Shown: positions 18,404 through 27,132, counted from the stretch's first letter. The stretch: 41,926 bases of DNA from Erysipelotrichales bacterium (GCA_009784525.1 WRBM01000013.1:1-41926), one strand, 5' to 3'. The notes: generated by a model not told the origin, from the sequence alone. Numbers and translations: made by a program.

Positions 18404-18458
18404 GATAATCATTATCGCTTACTGTTAATATGATAACATATATTATTTTGCCTGTCAA
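18404..18458 (-). promoter_or_regulatory. ahpC promoter with Fur/PerR-type operator
   Basis: On the minus strand TTGACA (18458-18453) and TATCAT (18435-18430) are separated by 17 bp. Downstream, a perfect 6-1-6 palindrome GATAATCATTATC (18404-18416) sits at about +7 to +19, where a bound repressor would block transcription. A second half-like word, ATGATTATCG, follows at about 18386-18395. The box fits the PerR or Fur consensus; the two cannot be told apart here. Confidence 0.75.
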
Positions 18459-18540
18459 CACTTTTTTCAAAAAAAATAAAAAACTTAAGATTATTATTAA
18501 CCGAGAAAAATAAATGATACTTTCTCTTTTGCTTTAAATA

Positions 18541-18575
18541 CAATAAAGGCACCGCTTGTTACGGTACCTTTATTG
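18541..18575 (-). terminator. Terminator of rnpB
   Basis: On the minus strand, AATAAAGGTACCG pairs with CGGTGCCTTTATT (one G-T pair) around TAACAAG just after the RNA 3' end. The T tract after the stem is weak and broken. Confidence 0.75.
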
Positions 18576-18581
18576 TAAAAT

Positions 18582-18930
18582 ATTCTATAAGCCATGTTCT
18601 GTACTTTAATAAATAAAGTGATAATCATTTATCTGCATATTGCTATGCCTCTTGTCATCATTCATTTCTTTGACAAAAGTGCCCCTACCATATTTTGGGT
18701 TTCTAGCTTGAGGGGTTTACCGCGTTTCATTTTTCAGATTTCTCTAAAAACTCGTTTCTGTGGCACGTTATGAAGATTGATCGTTTCCTAAAGGAGGCAG
18801 ATTTTTCTTCGCCGTCACTGAATTAACAGTGCTCTAAGTTATTGTTTTCTTAGACACAAACACTACAGCCATCGCAGGCTGTGCTAGCATGGACTTTCCT
18901 AACCTTAAAAAGGCTCGATTATCCGAATAT
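18582..18930 (-). ncRNA. rnpB: RNase P RNA, class B (Bacillus type)
   Basis: Catalytic RNA of ribonuclease P, which removes tRNA 5' leaders. The minus strand shows the conserved class B elements in order: GGATAATCGAG near the 5' end, AGGAAAGTCCATGCT (P4/CR-I), GATGGCTGTAGTGTT, GTGACGGCGA, GTGCCACAG, AAACGCGGTAAACCCCTC and GAAACCCAAAATATGGTAGG (class B core), and ACAGAACATGGCTTATAGAA at the 3' end (P4 partner). Ends are set by these motifs and by the promoter and terminator, and could shift by a few bases. Overlapping TATAAT boxes lie at 18935-18945. Confidence 0.95.
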
Positions 18931-18934
18931 TTCT

Positions 18935-18945
18935 ATTATATTATA
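18935..18945 (-). promoter_or_regulatory. rnpB -10 region
   Basis: Two overlapping TATAAT hexamers occur on the minus strand (18945-18940 and 18940-18935), placing a start near 18930, at the expected RNA 5' end. No strong -35 box is evident. Confidence 0.6.
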
Positions 18946-18998
18946 ACAGAAAAACGATTAAAATAAAATATAAAAGCAAAAATTTTCATAAATTTAGT

Positions 18999-20564
18999 TT
19001 ATTGATTTTCTTTTCGGTAACGCGAAAAAGCAAAAGAGAACAGCCCAACTGTGCCTAAAATTGCTAAACAAACAACTAATGTAAGATAAACATTACGAAA
19101 GTTAGCACTTGTTGTGACAGTAACCATAAAGTGACTTACGGCTTTATTACCATCTTCATCATAAGCAATTACTCCCATTCTGTAAGTTCCAGGAATATTT
19201 ACTGGAAAAGTTCCAGTCAGAAATAATTCTTCAATTGGTCTGCCTTGATGATCAAAGGCTTTTATTCCCGCCAAAAAATCAATCCGGTCATTCATTCTGA
19301 TTTCAAAATCCTCTACACCTTCAATTCTTGGCGCATAAGGACTTTCATTAACAAAATGCACTAAAACATGAAAATGAGAATTTGGTTCGTAAGCTCTGAT
19401 TTCAATATTGAAGCCTAAATCAAGTTTAGTTGAACTTAATAATTGAGTGTACTCTTCTGGTCTTATTAAATCACCAGCAACAAATAAATCCTGATTATTA
19501 GTTAAATCCAGTAAATTAACGTTTAAGTTTCTGGATATAAGTTCTACAAGCTGATTATTAAAGTGAAAGCCATCACGAGCATTACCATAAAGAGTAATAT
19601 TTGCCCGCTGTAGTCTGATTCCACTTTTCTCAAAACCAATATCAGGATTACGTCTAAAGCTATTTAATGGGGCATTAACGTCAAAATAATCAATCAAGAT
19701 AAATTCCGAAAATAAATCGTAGTTGATATTAAAGTTTTGTTTATCAGTTACTAATATTAAATCGCCATCTTGAAAGCTTTTTAAGTTCAAATCACAGCTT
19801 CGATAACAAACTATCGGTTCTACCCAACCTAAAAGCAATTTATTTAAAGGATTATGATCACCATAAAGGCCATCCATAATATCTTCACCACGAAGTCTTT
19901 CAAAGGCATTTACACCTAAAAGTCTGCCAGTTTCACGAATTGCATAACTAGCACCATATTCGATAAAAAACTGATAACTCATAAAAACAAAATTATTTAT
20001 TTTTGTCGGTGAATTTTGCGAGAAAGCATATTCTTTAGTAAAGGCTTCCCAAAAGGGATGATCTCTCTCAAAAGCTCGGTCATAAATAATATAAAGCGCA
20101 TCAACATAACCATTATTATTAGCGTCAAAATCCGCAAGATCTAATTCGGTTGCGTTAAGAAATTCCTGAACCATCAACGATGATCCACGATTTAAAACAG
20201 TTCTTTCATAATCAAGATACGACCTGCTTAGTTGAAAAGGATTATAAATTTCAAAACTTAAATTTAATTTTCCACGCGAACTTTTATCATAGAATTGGCT
20301 AACTGATAAATTATTATATGCATTTCTGTTATTAAAAAGATTGTTAAGAGTCTCTATCATCTGGCTAGTATATTCTTCTGAACGTTCCTCAAAAAGCATA
20401 GGAATAACTAAACCTCTGACCTGACCTTCAGAAGGCATAACATAATTACCATTACTGTTATGAAGTTCCTGAAAGCTTTTTGGCATTTCACTGGCTTCAA
20501 CTGTAACAAGTAAAATCATGGAAATTGATAAAATTCCCAATAGTAAAAATAATTTTTTCATCAT
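18999..20564 (-). CDS. Membrane-anchored pseudo-protease of the M6 family
   Basis: Extracellular protein with a signal peptide (about residues 1-24), a body that resembles immune-inhibitor-A (M6) metalloproteases, an Ig-like segment at about 415-475, and a C-terminal membrane helix (about 485-508) followed by a basic tail. M6 features kept include QFYDKSSRGKLNLSFEI, DFDANNNGYVDALYIIYD and EDIMDGLYGDHNPLNKLLLGW. The zinc motif expected as HExGHxLGLPD reads RETGRLLGVNA (Arg210, Glu211, Arg214), so both zinc-binding His are lost and proteolysis is unlikely. The ATG lies 2 bp after the pnp stop with no strong ribosome binding site, implying coupling to pnp. Role unknown; a binding or scaffold role on the cell surface is an inference. 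Confidence 0.7.
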   Translation of the reverse strand: MMKKLFLLLGILSISMILLVTVEASEMPKSFQELHNSNGNYVMPSEGQVRGLVIPMLFEERSEEYTSQMIETLNNLFNNRNAYNNLSVSQFYDKSSRGKLNLSFEIYNPFQLSRSYLDYERTVLNRGSSLMVQEFLNATELDLADFDANNNGYVDALYIIYDRAFERDHPFWEAFTKEYAFSQNSPTKINNFVFMSYQFFIEYGASYAIRETGRLLGVNAFERLRGEDIMDGLYGDHNPLNKLLLGWVEPIVCYRSCDLNLKSFQDGDLILVTDKQNFNINYDLFSEFILIDYFDVNAPLNSFRRNPDIGFEKSGIRLQRANITLYGNARDGFHFNNQLVELISRNLNVNLLDLTNNQDLFVAGDLIRPEEYTQLLSSTKLDLGFNIEIRAYEPNSHFHVLVHFVNESPYAPRIEGVEDFEIRMNDRIDFLAGIKAFDHQGRPIEELFLTGTFPVNIPGTYRMGVIAYDEDGNKAVSHFMVTVTTSANFRNVYLTLVVCLAILGTVGLFSFAFSRYRKENQ

Positions 20565-20566
20565 TT

Positions 20567-22693
20567 TTACATAGCGTCTTTTCTAGATAAATCAACACGA
20601 CCTTTTTCATCGATTTTGATACATTTAACTAATATTTCATCACCTAAAGAAACGACACTTTCAACAGTTTCAACTTTCTCTTTAGCTAATTTGGAAATAT
20701 GGACTAAACCTTCACAACCAGGCCAAAGCTCTACAAAACAACCGAATTTTTCGATTCTGACCACTTTACCAGTGTAGATAATGCCAACTTCTGCGCTTTT
20801 TGTTAATGTTTCAATTCTAGCAATCGCTTTATCAATCCATTGCATTTCTGAATGCATAATATAGATTTTTCCATCTTGCTCGATATCAATTGTAACGTTG
20901 TTACACTCTTCAATAATTTTAGTAATAATTTTCCCACCAGAACCGATAACTTCTTTAATTTTTTCCGGATCAATCATCATTACTTTAACTTTAGGAGCAT
21001 ATTTACTTAATTCAGGACGAACAGTAGGAATTACTTCTTTCATGTGTTTAAGAATATCTAAACGACCAGATTTTGCTTGCGCTAAAGATTCTTTTAAAAT
21101 CGCAGTTGTAATACCATCAATTTTGATATCCATCTGTAAAGCTGTTATTCCTTTTTCGGTACCAGCAACTTTAAAATCCATATCGCCAAGATGATCTTCC
21201 ATACCTTGAATGTCAGTAAGAATTGTGTAGTTTTTGCCATCCATAATTAAACCCATTGCAATTCCGGCAACAGGAGCCTTAATTGGTACCCCTGCATCCA
21301 TTAATGCCATTGTTCCGGCACAAATTGAAGCTTGTGATGTTGAACCATTAGACTCTAGAATCTCGGAAACAACACGAATTGTATAAGGGAATTCCATTTC
21401 ATCAGGCATAACCTGTAAAAGTGCTTTTTCACCTAAAGCGCCATGACCGACTTCTCTTCTGCCCGGAGCCATATATCTTCCGGTTTCACCAACGGAAAAA
21501 GCCGGGAAGTTATAGTGTAACATGAAACGTTTTAAATCTTCATCTAAACCATCGATTCGTTGGTTATCGCTTTTTGCGCCTAAAGTAACAACGCTTAAAC
21601 ATTGAGTCTGACCACGAGTAAAGAGACCTGAACCATGTACTCTTGGTAATAAACCTACTCTTGAAGTAAGAGGTCTGATTTCATCACTTTTACGACCATC
21701 AGGACGCACTTTATCAGCCGTGATTAAGCGTCTGACTTCATCTTTTTCGATTTTATCTAAAGTTATTTTAACGGTTTTTAAATAAGCTTTTTTAGCTTCT
21801 TCATCTAAAACTGTTAATTTATCTAATTGCTTTGTAAAAACAGTTTGTTCGAAATGCTCTGTAGCATTAGCTTTGATTTCATCAATTTTAGCATATCTTT
21901 CTAACTTATCTTTAATTTTGATGGCTTTGATTAAATCCTTTGAAGCAAATTTGACGACTTCTTTAGCAACTTTTTCATCAACATTAAAAACTTCAAGATC
22001 CATTTTTTTAAGGCCGATATCTTTTTGGATTTTTAATTGAAACTGGATAAGTTTCTTAATTTCTTCGTGACCAAAAAGAATGGCATTAAGCATATCTTCT
22101 TCAGTAACTTCTTTAGCACCAGCTTCAACCATATTAATTGCTTCAAAAGTACCTGCAACCGTTAAATCAATATCAGAAATTAATAATTCATCTGGTGTTG
22201 GATTGATGATAAATTCCCCATTTATCCGACCAACAACAACCGCTGCGATTGGACCATTAAAGGGGATACAAGAAATTGATAATGCTAATGAACTACCAAA
22301 TACCGATGTCATTTCCGGACTACAATCCGGATCATGACTTAATACATAGTTAATAAGTTGTACTTCATTACGAAAGCCTTCATCAAAAAGTGGTCTGATT
22401 GGCCTATCAATAGCTCTACCAGCTAAAATTTCCCGTTCAGTCGGTCTTCCTTCACGTTTTAGAAAACTTCCTGGTATTTTTCCAGCCGCATATAGCTTTT
22501 CCTGATAAACAACTGTCAATGGAAAGAAATCCAATGGTTTAGCTTGATTACTTACTTGAGCTGCAGAAATAACTACAGTTTCGCCATAATAAACTAATAT
22601 TCCGGCACTTGCTTGTTTGGCAATTTCACCGACTTCAACAATTAGTTTTTTGCCTCTTAATTCATATTCATATGTTTTTTTCTTTTCAGTCAT
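20567..22693 (-). CDS. pnp: Polyribonucleotide nucleotidyltransferase
   Basis: Phosphorolytic 3'-5' exoribonuclease of RNA turnover. Two RNase PH domains flank a helical linker: the first includes [20 protein letters not shown] and [12 protein letters not shown], the second RTRG-type elements [13 protein letters not shown] and [15 protein letters not shown]. The active-site region contains [19 protein letters not shown] (Asp pair). KH ([20 protein letters not shown]) and S1 ([20 protein letters not shown]) domains end the protein. At 709 residues it is full length. The start is the ATG after GAGGAG spaced 7 bp; an upstream in-frame codon lacks support. It has a consensus promoter. In most Bacillota pnp follows rpsO directly; here three accessory genes lie between them. 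Confidence 0.96.
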   Translation of the reverse strand: MTEKKKTYEYELRGKKLIVEVGEIAKQASAGILVYYGETVVISAAQVSNQAKPLDFFPLTVVYQEKLYAAGKIPGSFLKREGRPTEREILAGRAIDRPIRPLFDEGFRNEVQLINYVLSHDPDCSPEMTSVFGSSLALSISCIPFNGPIAAVVVGRINGEFIINPTPDELLISDIDLTVAGTFEAINMVEAGAKEVTEEDMLNAILFGHEEIKKLIQFQLKIQKDIGLKKMDLEVFNVDEKVAKEVVKFASKDLIKAIKIKDKLERYAKIDEIKANATEHFEQTVFTKQLDKLTVLDEEAKKAYLKTVKITLDKIEKDEVRRLITADKVRPDGRKSDEIRPLTSRVGLLPRVHGSGLFTRGQTQCLSVVTLGAKSDNQRIDGLDEDLKRFMLHYNFPAFSVGETGRYMAPGRREVGHGALGEKALLQVMPDEMEFPYTIRVVSEILESNGSTSQASICAGTMALMDAGVPIKAPVAGIAMGLIMDGKNYTILTDIQGMEDHLGDMDFKVAGTEKGITALQMDIKIDGITTAILKESLAQAKSGRLDILKHMKEVIPTVRPELSKYAPKVKVMMIDPEKIKEVIGSGGKIITKIIEECNNVTIDIEQDGKIYIMHSEMQWIDKAIARIETLTKSAEVGIIYTGKVVRIEKFGCFVELWPGCEGLVHISKLAKEKVETVESVVSLGDEILVKCIKIDEKGRVDLSRKDAM

Positions 22694-22746
22694 ATAAATT
22701 CTCCTCATTTATACTTTTTATTATTATCAAACTATTATACCATAAT

Positions 22747-22775
22747 ATTATATATTATCCGTTTTTATTTGTCAA
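22747..22775 (-). promoter_or_regulatory. pnp promoter
   Basis: On the minus strand TTGACA (22775-22770) and TATAAT (22752-22747) are separated by 17 bp, a perfect consensus pair. A second TATAAT lies about 7 bp downstream. A hairpin with CTAAAG/CTTTAG and a T run just upstream (about 22780-22808) may insulate it from the previous gene. Confidence 0.85.
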
Positions 22776-22827
22776 AAAGCAAAAAAAGAGCCTAAAGTTT
22801 GCTTTAGTTAGCAAATTTTTGCCTTAA

Positions 22828-22863
22828 AATAATAAAAGACCTCATACATAAGTATAAAGTCTT
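22828..22863 (-). terminator. Terminator of the AlbA-type regulator gene
   Basis: On the minus strand AAGAC pairs with GTCTT, with an inner ATAC/GTAT stem, followed by TTTATTATTTT. It lies 7 bp after the gene stop. Confidence 0.65.
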
Positions 22864-22869
22864 CTAGAC

Positions 22870-24207
22870 TTAAAAATTAATCTTCCAATAACCGGATTTA
22901 GTAGAACCAACGCGCTCAATTATTCCTTTTTCTTTCATTTCTTTAATTTGATAATTAACTCCATCTCTAGTTAAATTTAAAGTTTGAGCTATTTCTACAA
23001 TTGTTATATTTTTATTGGCAATTATCAAATCTAAGATTTTATTAGCGGTTTTTCGTTTAGTTTCTAGTGTAGTTTCTAGTGTAGTTTCTAGTGTAGTTTT
23101 TTCTTTAGTTGTTTTTTTTACGTTTTTATCAAACGGAATACTTACAATAATGGTGCTCTTACTAATATGATAAGACTGTTTTCCATAACTTTTAACTACA
23201 GCAGGTACTCCAAATCCCATTTGCTCCATTAAATTTAACTGTAAAAATATTTTAGATAATTCATCATTAACAGGTTTACTGACTCCGTTAAAAAAATCTT
23301 CTTCCGTTAAATTATTAGGAATCCCTCCGTTTGAAACAATCTCAATTCGATCGCTAAATACATAAACCGCCGGTGGAACTTTTTCAATCCACAAGTTATG
23401 CAAACAAGCATTGAACCAAGCTTCTCTAAAAGCCTCCATATCGAATAATCTTTCATCTATTCTATTTGGCGGCACTATTGTTGTCTTAGTAACATTTATT
23501 ACATCACAATAATCAAAGGCTTTTTGCATAGCTAATAATAAACAAGTAAAGCCATACTCGTTTCTTTGAAGTATTTTACTTTTATCTGTTCCGTCAAACC
23601 TTGCGACTTTAATTGATAAATCATTTTCATCTGCCAATAGTTCTGCCAAATAATTATATTTTCCATCTTCGGTTCTTAGATTTAAATTTTCTTCGAATGT
23701 TTCTTCATTTATATGCTTTTTATTTTGTATAAAATAATTTTTCAAAATGCCAAATGTTAAATTCTTTCTGTGAGACGGAATTTCAGAAATAGTTGCTCGT
23801 TTTAAATTGTCAGAATTATATCTAATCGCAATTTCTTCATCATTTAAGCTCCTGCAACTAGTTCCAATCCTGACGTAACAACCGTTTGGAGATAAACCAA
23901 ATTTTTTCAAATAATATAGATGCTTAATTCCCTTAATAACTCTAATTTCAACGACTAGTTTATTATTAATTAACTCAACAGAACTCTTAACTAATTCGGT
24001 TGCGGTAGGCAATATTTTAGTAGTTATTATATCAGCAATATTCCTTAATATTTCATCACTTCTATTTACACCGATAATATTACCAGTATCATCTATTCCA
24101 ATATAAATAGTTCCACCATTAGTGTTCAAAAACGATATAATTTCTTTCTCAATTGTTTCAGAAAATTCTTTTTTTAATTCAACTACTTCAGATTCAATAA
24201 ATTTCAT
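22870..24207 (-). CDS. AlbA/Schlafen-domain ATP-binding transcriptional regulator
   Basis: Predicted regulator of the ATP-dependent helicase-related/'RNA-binding AlbA_2' type. The N-terminal AlbA_2 (Schlafen-like) domain has FLNTNGGTIYIGIDDTGNI. A central HATPase_c_4-like region follows (EAWFNACLHNLW, FSDRIEIVSNGGIP, LMEQMGFGVPAVV). The C-terminal winged helix spans about residues 395-445 (ITIVEIAQTLNLTRDGVNYQIKEM). A hinge before it contains an exact three-fold TLET-type repeat. Proteins of this layout are common accessory or defence-associated regulators, but their ligands are mostly unknown. An 18-bp perfect palindrome in its own promoter suggests autoregulation. It sits in the block separating rpsO and pnp. 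The ribosome binding site is weak, so the start is less certain. Confidence 0.8.
   Translation of the reverse strand: MKFIESEVVELKKEFSETIEKEIISFLNTNGGTIYIGIDDTGNIIGVNRSDEILRNIADIITTKILPTATELVKSSVELINNKLVVEIRVIKGIKHLYYLKKFGLSPNGCYVRIGTSCRSLNDEEIAIRYNSDNLKRATISEIPSHRKNLTFGILKNYFIQNKKHINEETFEENLNLRTEDGKYNYLAELLADENDLSIKVARFDGTDKSKILQRNEYGFTCLLLAMQKAFDYCDVINVTKTTIVPPNRIDERLFDMEAFREAWFNACLHNLWIEKVPPAVYVFSDRIEIVSNGGIPNNLTEEDFFNGVSKPVNDELSKIFLQLNLMEQMGFGVPAVVKSYGKQSYHISKSTIIVSIPFDKNVKKTTKEKTTLETTLETTLETKRKTANKILDLIIANKNITIVEIAQTLNLTRDGVNYQIKEMKEKGIIERVGSTKSGYWKINF
23059..23094. repeat. Three exact 12-bp tandem repeats in the regulator gene
   Basis: The unit AGTTTCTAGTGT occurs three times in a row, with a partial fourth copy. 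It encodes repeated Thr-Leu-Glu-Thr in the hinge before the winged helix. Because the unit is 12 bp, copy-number change would keep the frame. Confidence 0.9.
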
Positions 24208-24234
24208 CCTATTTCATCCCCATTCGTTATAAAT

Positions 24235-24268
24235 ATTATACTATGTTTGTATTACTTTAAAAAGTAAT
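24235..24268 (-). promoter_or_regulatory. Regulator-gene promoter with palindromic operator
   Basis: A -10 box TATAAT lies at 24240-24235 on the minus strand. The -35 position (TTTTTA) falls inside the perfect palindrome ATTACTTTAAAAAGTAAT at 24251-24268, which is placed where a repressor would compete with RNA polymerase. Confidence 0.55.
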
Positions 24269-24300
24269 TTTTGGATTTTCAGCATTTTTTTCTTTGTTTA

Positions 24301-24340
24301 AATTAAAAAGAACTAATCCATTTAATCTGAATTAGTTCTT
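24301..24340 (-). terminator. Terminator of the MerR operon
   Basis: A perfect 10-bp stem (AAGAACTAAT/ATTAGTTCTT) is followed by TTTTTAATT on the minus strand, 11 bp after the MerR gene stop. Confidence 0.88.
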
Positions 24341-24351
24341 ATAATTATATA

Positions 24352-25830
24352 TTATCTTAATTTATCAAAAAACTTCTTAGCTTGCTTAACTGCACTATCA
24401 ACAATTTCATCAAACTTCTTAGAATCAAAAAGTTTTAAATAGTTTCCATAACCATTATCGGAATTAATCAATTTTATTTCTTCCTCTTCAAATATTAAGG
24501 GCTCAAAACAAATATAATGCTCAGTCAGCTTTTTCTCTTTAATGCCGTAGTGTTTCCGAAGGTCATTTACTATTAATTTATCGCCAAAGTATTCTTGCTT
24601 TTTATTTAGCATCGCAAAACCGATAAAGGCACAAGGATCATGTTTATCCGCATTTAATTGCAAGACAACAGATACTCCAGCTTTCACATCTTTTTTTACT
24701 ACATATGCAACATGAGCACAATCATCTTCAGCTTTATCAAAATCAAAATCGGTATAGTGTCTTTCTAGGTTGCCTCCAAACTTTTCATTAAAAGCTGTAA
24801 AAAATTTCTTTATAATTGCTTTTTGTTCATTCTTGCCATAAATACTAACGGCGTTCTTCATCCCTGTCCGCACTTTAATGGGTACATATCTTTGAAACTG
24901 CTTATAACTTTTCCAAATTTCCCATTTAGTTCCTAAACAAGTGCTTTGGGCAAAAAGATCACGGCTTTCATCGCGTTCAAATTCACTATCTTCCAACCAT
25001 TTTAAGATATTGTAATACATCACATCACAATATTCTGCATCTGACTCCAAACCATGCATATAAGCATAGATTCCACCTTCAAAATCAACAAACTTATAAG
25101 GCGCAATCTCAGCTTCAGTAACATTATCATTTACCATGAAGTTCATACAAACCATACCACCATGAAAATCGGCACTTCGCTCAACATAATATATTGCCGA
25201 GTTGAAGAAAGCTTCTTTAAACAAATGTTTATTAGCCCAGGCCCATTGATTAAAGCCACCTTCATTCATAATATCATCATCCCACCAGACCCAGCCAGAA
25301 GTTACAGCCCTTCCAGAAGGTAAGTTTGTTATCATTACGTGCTGTTGTCTTTGCTTAAGCTTATCATGTACTTCTAATAATCGTATGAAACTAGATTTAT
25401 TACCTTCATATTCCACATTAACAAGTTGTTGTTCAATTTCTTTGGCTGAATCATAAAGCTTTTTAACATCAGCTTCTTTATTGAAATCAATCTTTTCAAT
25501 ATGACGAATAAAAGTTAAAACAATTTGTTTCAATTCATGCAGCAGTGAAACTTCATTGTCAATGTCATCGACTTTTTTACTTAGCACATCCAAAACAATT
25601 TCACTGCCTGTTGAATTGAAAATTCGATTAATATCTTTAATACTAATGTTTAATTTTCTTAGAATCAATATTTGTTCCAACTTTTTTCCAGCTGTTTCAT
25701 CATATAAACGATAGGCATAATCATTTGTACGACTACTAGTGATTAGTCCAATATCTTCATAATAACGTAATGTTCTTGCGGATATGCCATATTTAGTTGA
25801 CATATCTGTAATCTTTGTTAGATTTTTCAT
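24352..25830 (-). CDS. MerR-family regulator with effector-binding domain
   Basis: Predicted ligand-responsive transcription regulator of 492 residues. The N-terminal MerR helix-turn-helix is clear (KYGISARTLRYYEDIGLI, then YRLYDETAGKKLEQI), followed by a dimerisation coiled coil to about residue 140. The next about 180 residues (SGWVWWDDDIM, ADFHGGMVCMNFMVNDNVT, APYKFVDFEGGIYAYMHG) resemble a GyrI/AraC-type effector-binding domain. The last about 160 residues form a domain I do not recognise. The start is the ATG after AGGAG; the longer frame upstream is unlikely. It lies 27 bp after its paralogue at 25858-26973, whose second half matches this effector region. Both follow a promoter with a MerR-style 19-bp spacer. 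Confidence 0.85.
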   Translation of the reverse strand: MKNLTKITDMSTKYGISARTLRYYEDIGLITSSRTNDYAYRLYDETAGKKLEQILILRKLNISIKDINRIFNSTGSEIVLDVLSKKVDDIDNEVSLLHELKQIVLTFIRHIEKIDFNKEADVKKLYDSAKEIEQQLVNVEYEGNKSSFIRLLEVHDKLKQRQQHVMITNLPSGRAVTSGWVWWDDDIMNEGGFNQWAWANKHLFKEAFFNSAIYYVERSADFHGGMVCMNFMVNDNVTEAEIAPYKFVDFEGGIYAYMHGLESDAEYCDVMYYNILKWLEDSEFERDESRDLFAQSTCLGTKWEIWKSYKQFQRYVPIKVRTGMKNAVSIYGKNEQKAIIKKFFTAFNEKFGGNLERHYTDFDFDKAEDDCAHVAYVVKKDVKAGVSVVLQLNADKHDPCAFIGFAMLNKKQEYFGDKLIVNDLRKHYGIKEKKLTEHYICFEPLIFEEEEIKLINSDNGYGNYLKLFDSKKFDEIVDSAVKQAKKFFDKLR

Positions 25831-25857
25831 TTTATTCTCCTGTTTTATTAGCATATC

Positions 25858-26973
25858 TTATTTTTCACGAATTTTAATCGGCACACATCTAAGTAATTGA
25901 TGACAACCAAGACCTTCTTTAATTTCTGGGCAAGACCCGTAAATTTCCTGAGCTATTAAATAACGTGTTTTATCATATTCAAAATTGCTATTTTCAAGCC
26001 ATTTCATAATTATGCGATACATCTCATCGCAGTATTCGGAATTCATCGGGTAATGTAATGCCGCATATAACCCTCCTACAAAGTCTATAAGCTCATATGG
26101 TGCGGCTTCATCACTTGTGACATTATCGTGTACGGTAATGTTCATGCAGGCTTTATCATAATGAAAATCAGCTCTTTTGTCAATGCAGTAAACAGGATTT
26201 TCGCCAAAGACCTCTTTACATAGATGCGTATTTTTCTTAATCCAACCTCCAAAATTATCTTCTTTAATTAAATTATCCCACCAAAGCCAACCAGATGTGA
26301 TTGCCTTGGATTTTGGCAGGTTTATTAATAATACGCTTTCGTTAGATAATCTTTGATTATATTTTTCTGTCACCTCTAATAATCTGTTGATATCAGATGC
26401 AGTAATTTTTGATTCGGTTACCTTTATTGATTTTACTGTTATCATGTTTTTGTTTCCAGCAGTTACAGCCACGGGTGCGAAGATTTCAGCTTTTTCTGCG
26501 GCGGGCATAGCTGAAGGCCATACATGAGTATGGAAATGTTTGCCGTTGATGTAAATTTTGGCCTCACTATAATCTAGAACCCATGAAATTTCTGTATAAT
26601 CATTCAAAGCTAATTTTTCCATGCGATACGATTTATGCTGACCTGTAAATATATCATTGGCATGGATGTAAAATAAACCATCAGTATCATGATTAAGGGC
26701 TAATCCGCCTTTATTATAGTGTAACCACATTTCGCTAGTTGATTTCAGTACAACATCCATTCTTAACGGAAGTTTGAAGCAATCACTGGTCTGAAGACCA
26801 ATGTAATCCGCTTCTTCAAAACCTTCAGAAACAATAATCAGTTCTTTTTGGTCCGTTAAATAATATTTTCCTCTATAACCTCCTTCTGGTTCATCATCAA
26901 AATACCTTAAAGACATTTTTTCCAAATTCACGTTAGTAATGGATATATCCTGAATTTTTGTTAAATTACTCAT
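25858..26973 (-). CDS. Paralogue of the MerR effector region fused to a jelly-roll-like domain
   Basis: A 371-residue protein. Residues about 205-371 match the effector region of the adjacent MerR protein: SGWLWWDNLI, ADFHYDKACMNITVHDNVT, APYELIDFVGGLYAALH, EYCDEMYR and VPIKIREK. Residues about 30-200 instead look like a beta-rich concanavalin/laminin-G-like fold (GGYRGKYYLTDQKELIIVS, YSEAKIYINGKHFHTHVWP) of the kind seen in DUF1349-type proteins. The first residues MSNLTKIQDIS parallel MKNLTKITDMS of the MerR protein, and SLRYFDDE recalls the MerR motif TLRYYED. No intact DNA-binding helix-turn-helix remains. AGGAGG precedes the ATG. It may be a ligand-binding partner or an enzyme on the same compound; this is inference. 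Confidence 0.7.
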   Translation of the reverse strand: MSNLTKIQDISITNVNLEKMSLRYFDDEPEGGYRGKYYLTDQKELIIVSEGFEEADYIGLQTSDCFKLPLRMDVVLKSTSEMWLHYNKGGLALNHDTDGLFYIHANDIFTGQHKSYRMEKLALNDYTEISWVLDYSEAKIYINGKHFHTHVWPSAMPAAEKAEIFAPVAVTAGNKNMITVKSIKVTESKITASDINRLLEVTEKYNQRLSNESVLLINLPKSKAITSGWLWWDNLIKEDNFGGWIKKNTHLCKEVFGENPVYCIDKRADFHYDKACMNITVHDNVTSDEAAPYELIDFVGGLYAALHYPMNSEYCDEMYRIIMKWLENSNFEYDKTRYLIAQEIYGSCPEIKEGLGCHQLLRCVPIKIREK

Positions 26974-27007
26974 TTTATTAACTCCTCCTGAATTTTTGTT
27001 TGAATCT

Positions 27008-27038
27008 ATTTTAAATGCTTCCCCACAGTAAGAGTCAA
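27008..27038 (-). promoter_or_regulatory. MerR-type promoter with 19-bp spacer
   Basis: On the minus strand TTGACT (27038-27033) and TAAAAT (27013-27008) are separated by 19 bp. The spacer carries the imperfect dyad CTTACTGTGGGGAAG (CTTxC/GxAAG). A stretched spacer with a central dyad is the hallmark of promoters activated by MerR-family proteins, and the second gene of this operon encodes one. Confidence 0.75.
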
Positions 27039-27090
27039 GAGGTTTATTATTAAAAGTTCTTTTTTACTTATTATTTTAAAAAAAATTAAT

Positions 27091-27127
27091 AAAAAAAGAA
27101 TTAATCCAGCTATCCGAATTAATTCTT
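27091..27127 (-). terminator. Terminator of rpsO
   Basis: A 10-bp stem (AAGAATTAAT/ATTAATTCTT) is followed by seven T's on the minus strand, close after the rpsO stop. Confidence 0.85.
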
Positions 27128-27132
27128 ATTAG

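Noticed and set aside
18616-18634. Fur-like word TGATAATCATTTA
   Set aside because: It lies inside the RNase P RNA near its 3' end and has no promoter context; the similarity to the ahpC box is taken as coincidence.
23059-23094. Short tandem units considered as a CRISPR-like array
   Set aside because: The units are contiguous 12-mers without spacers and lie in frame within a gene.
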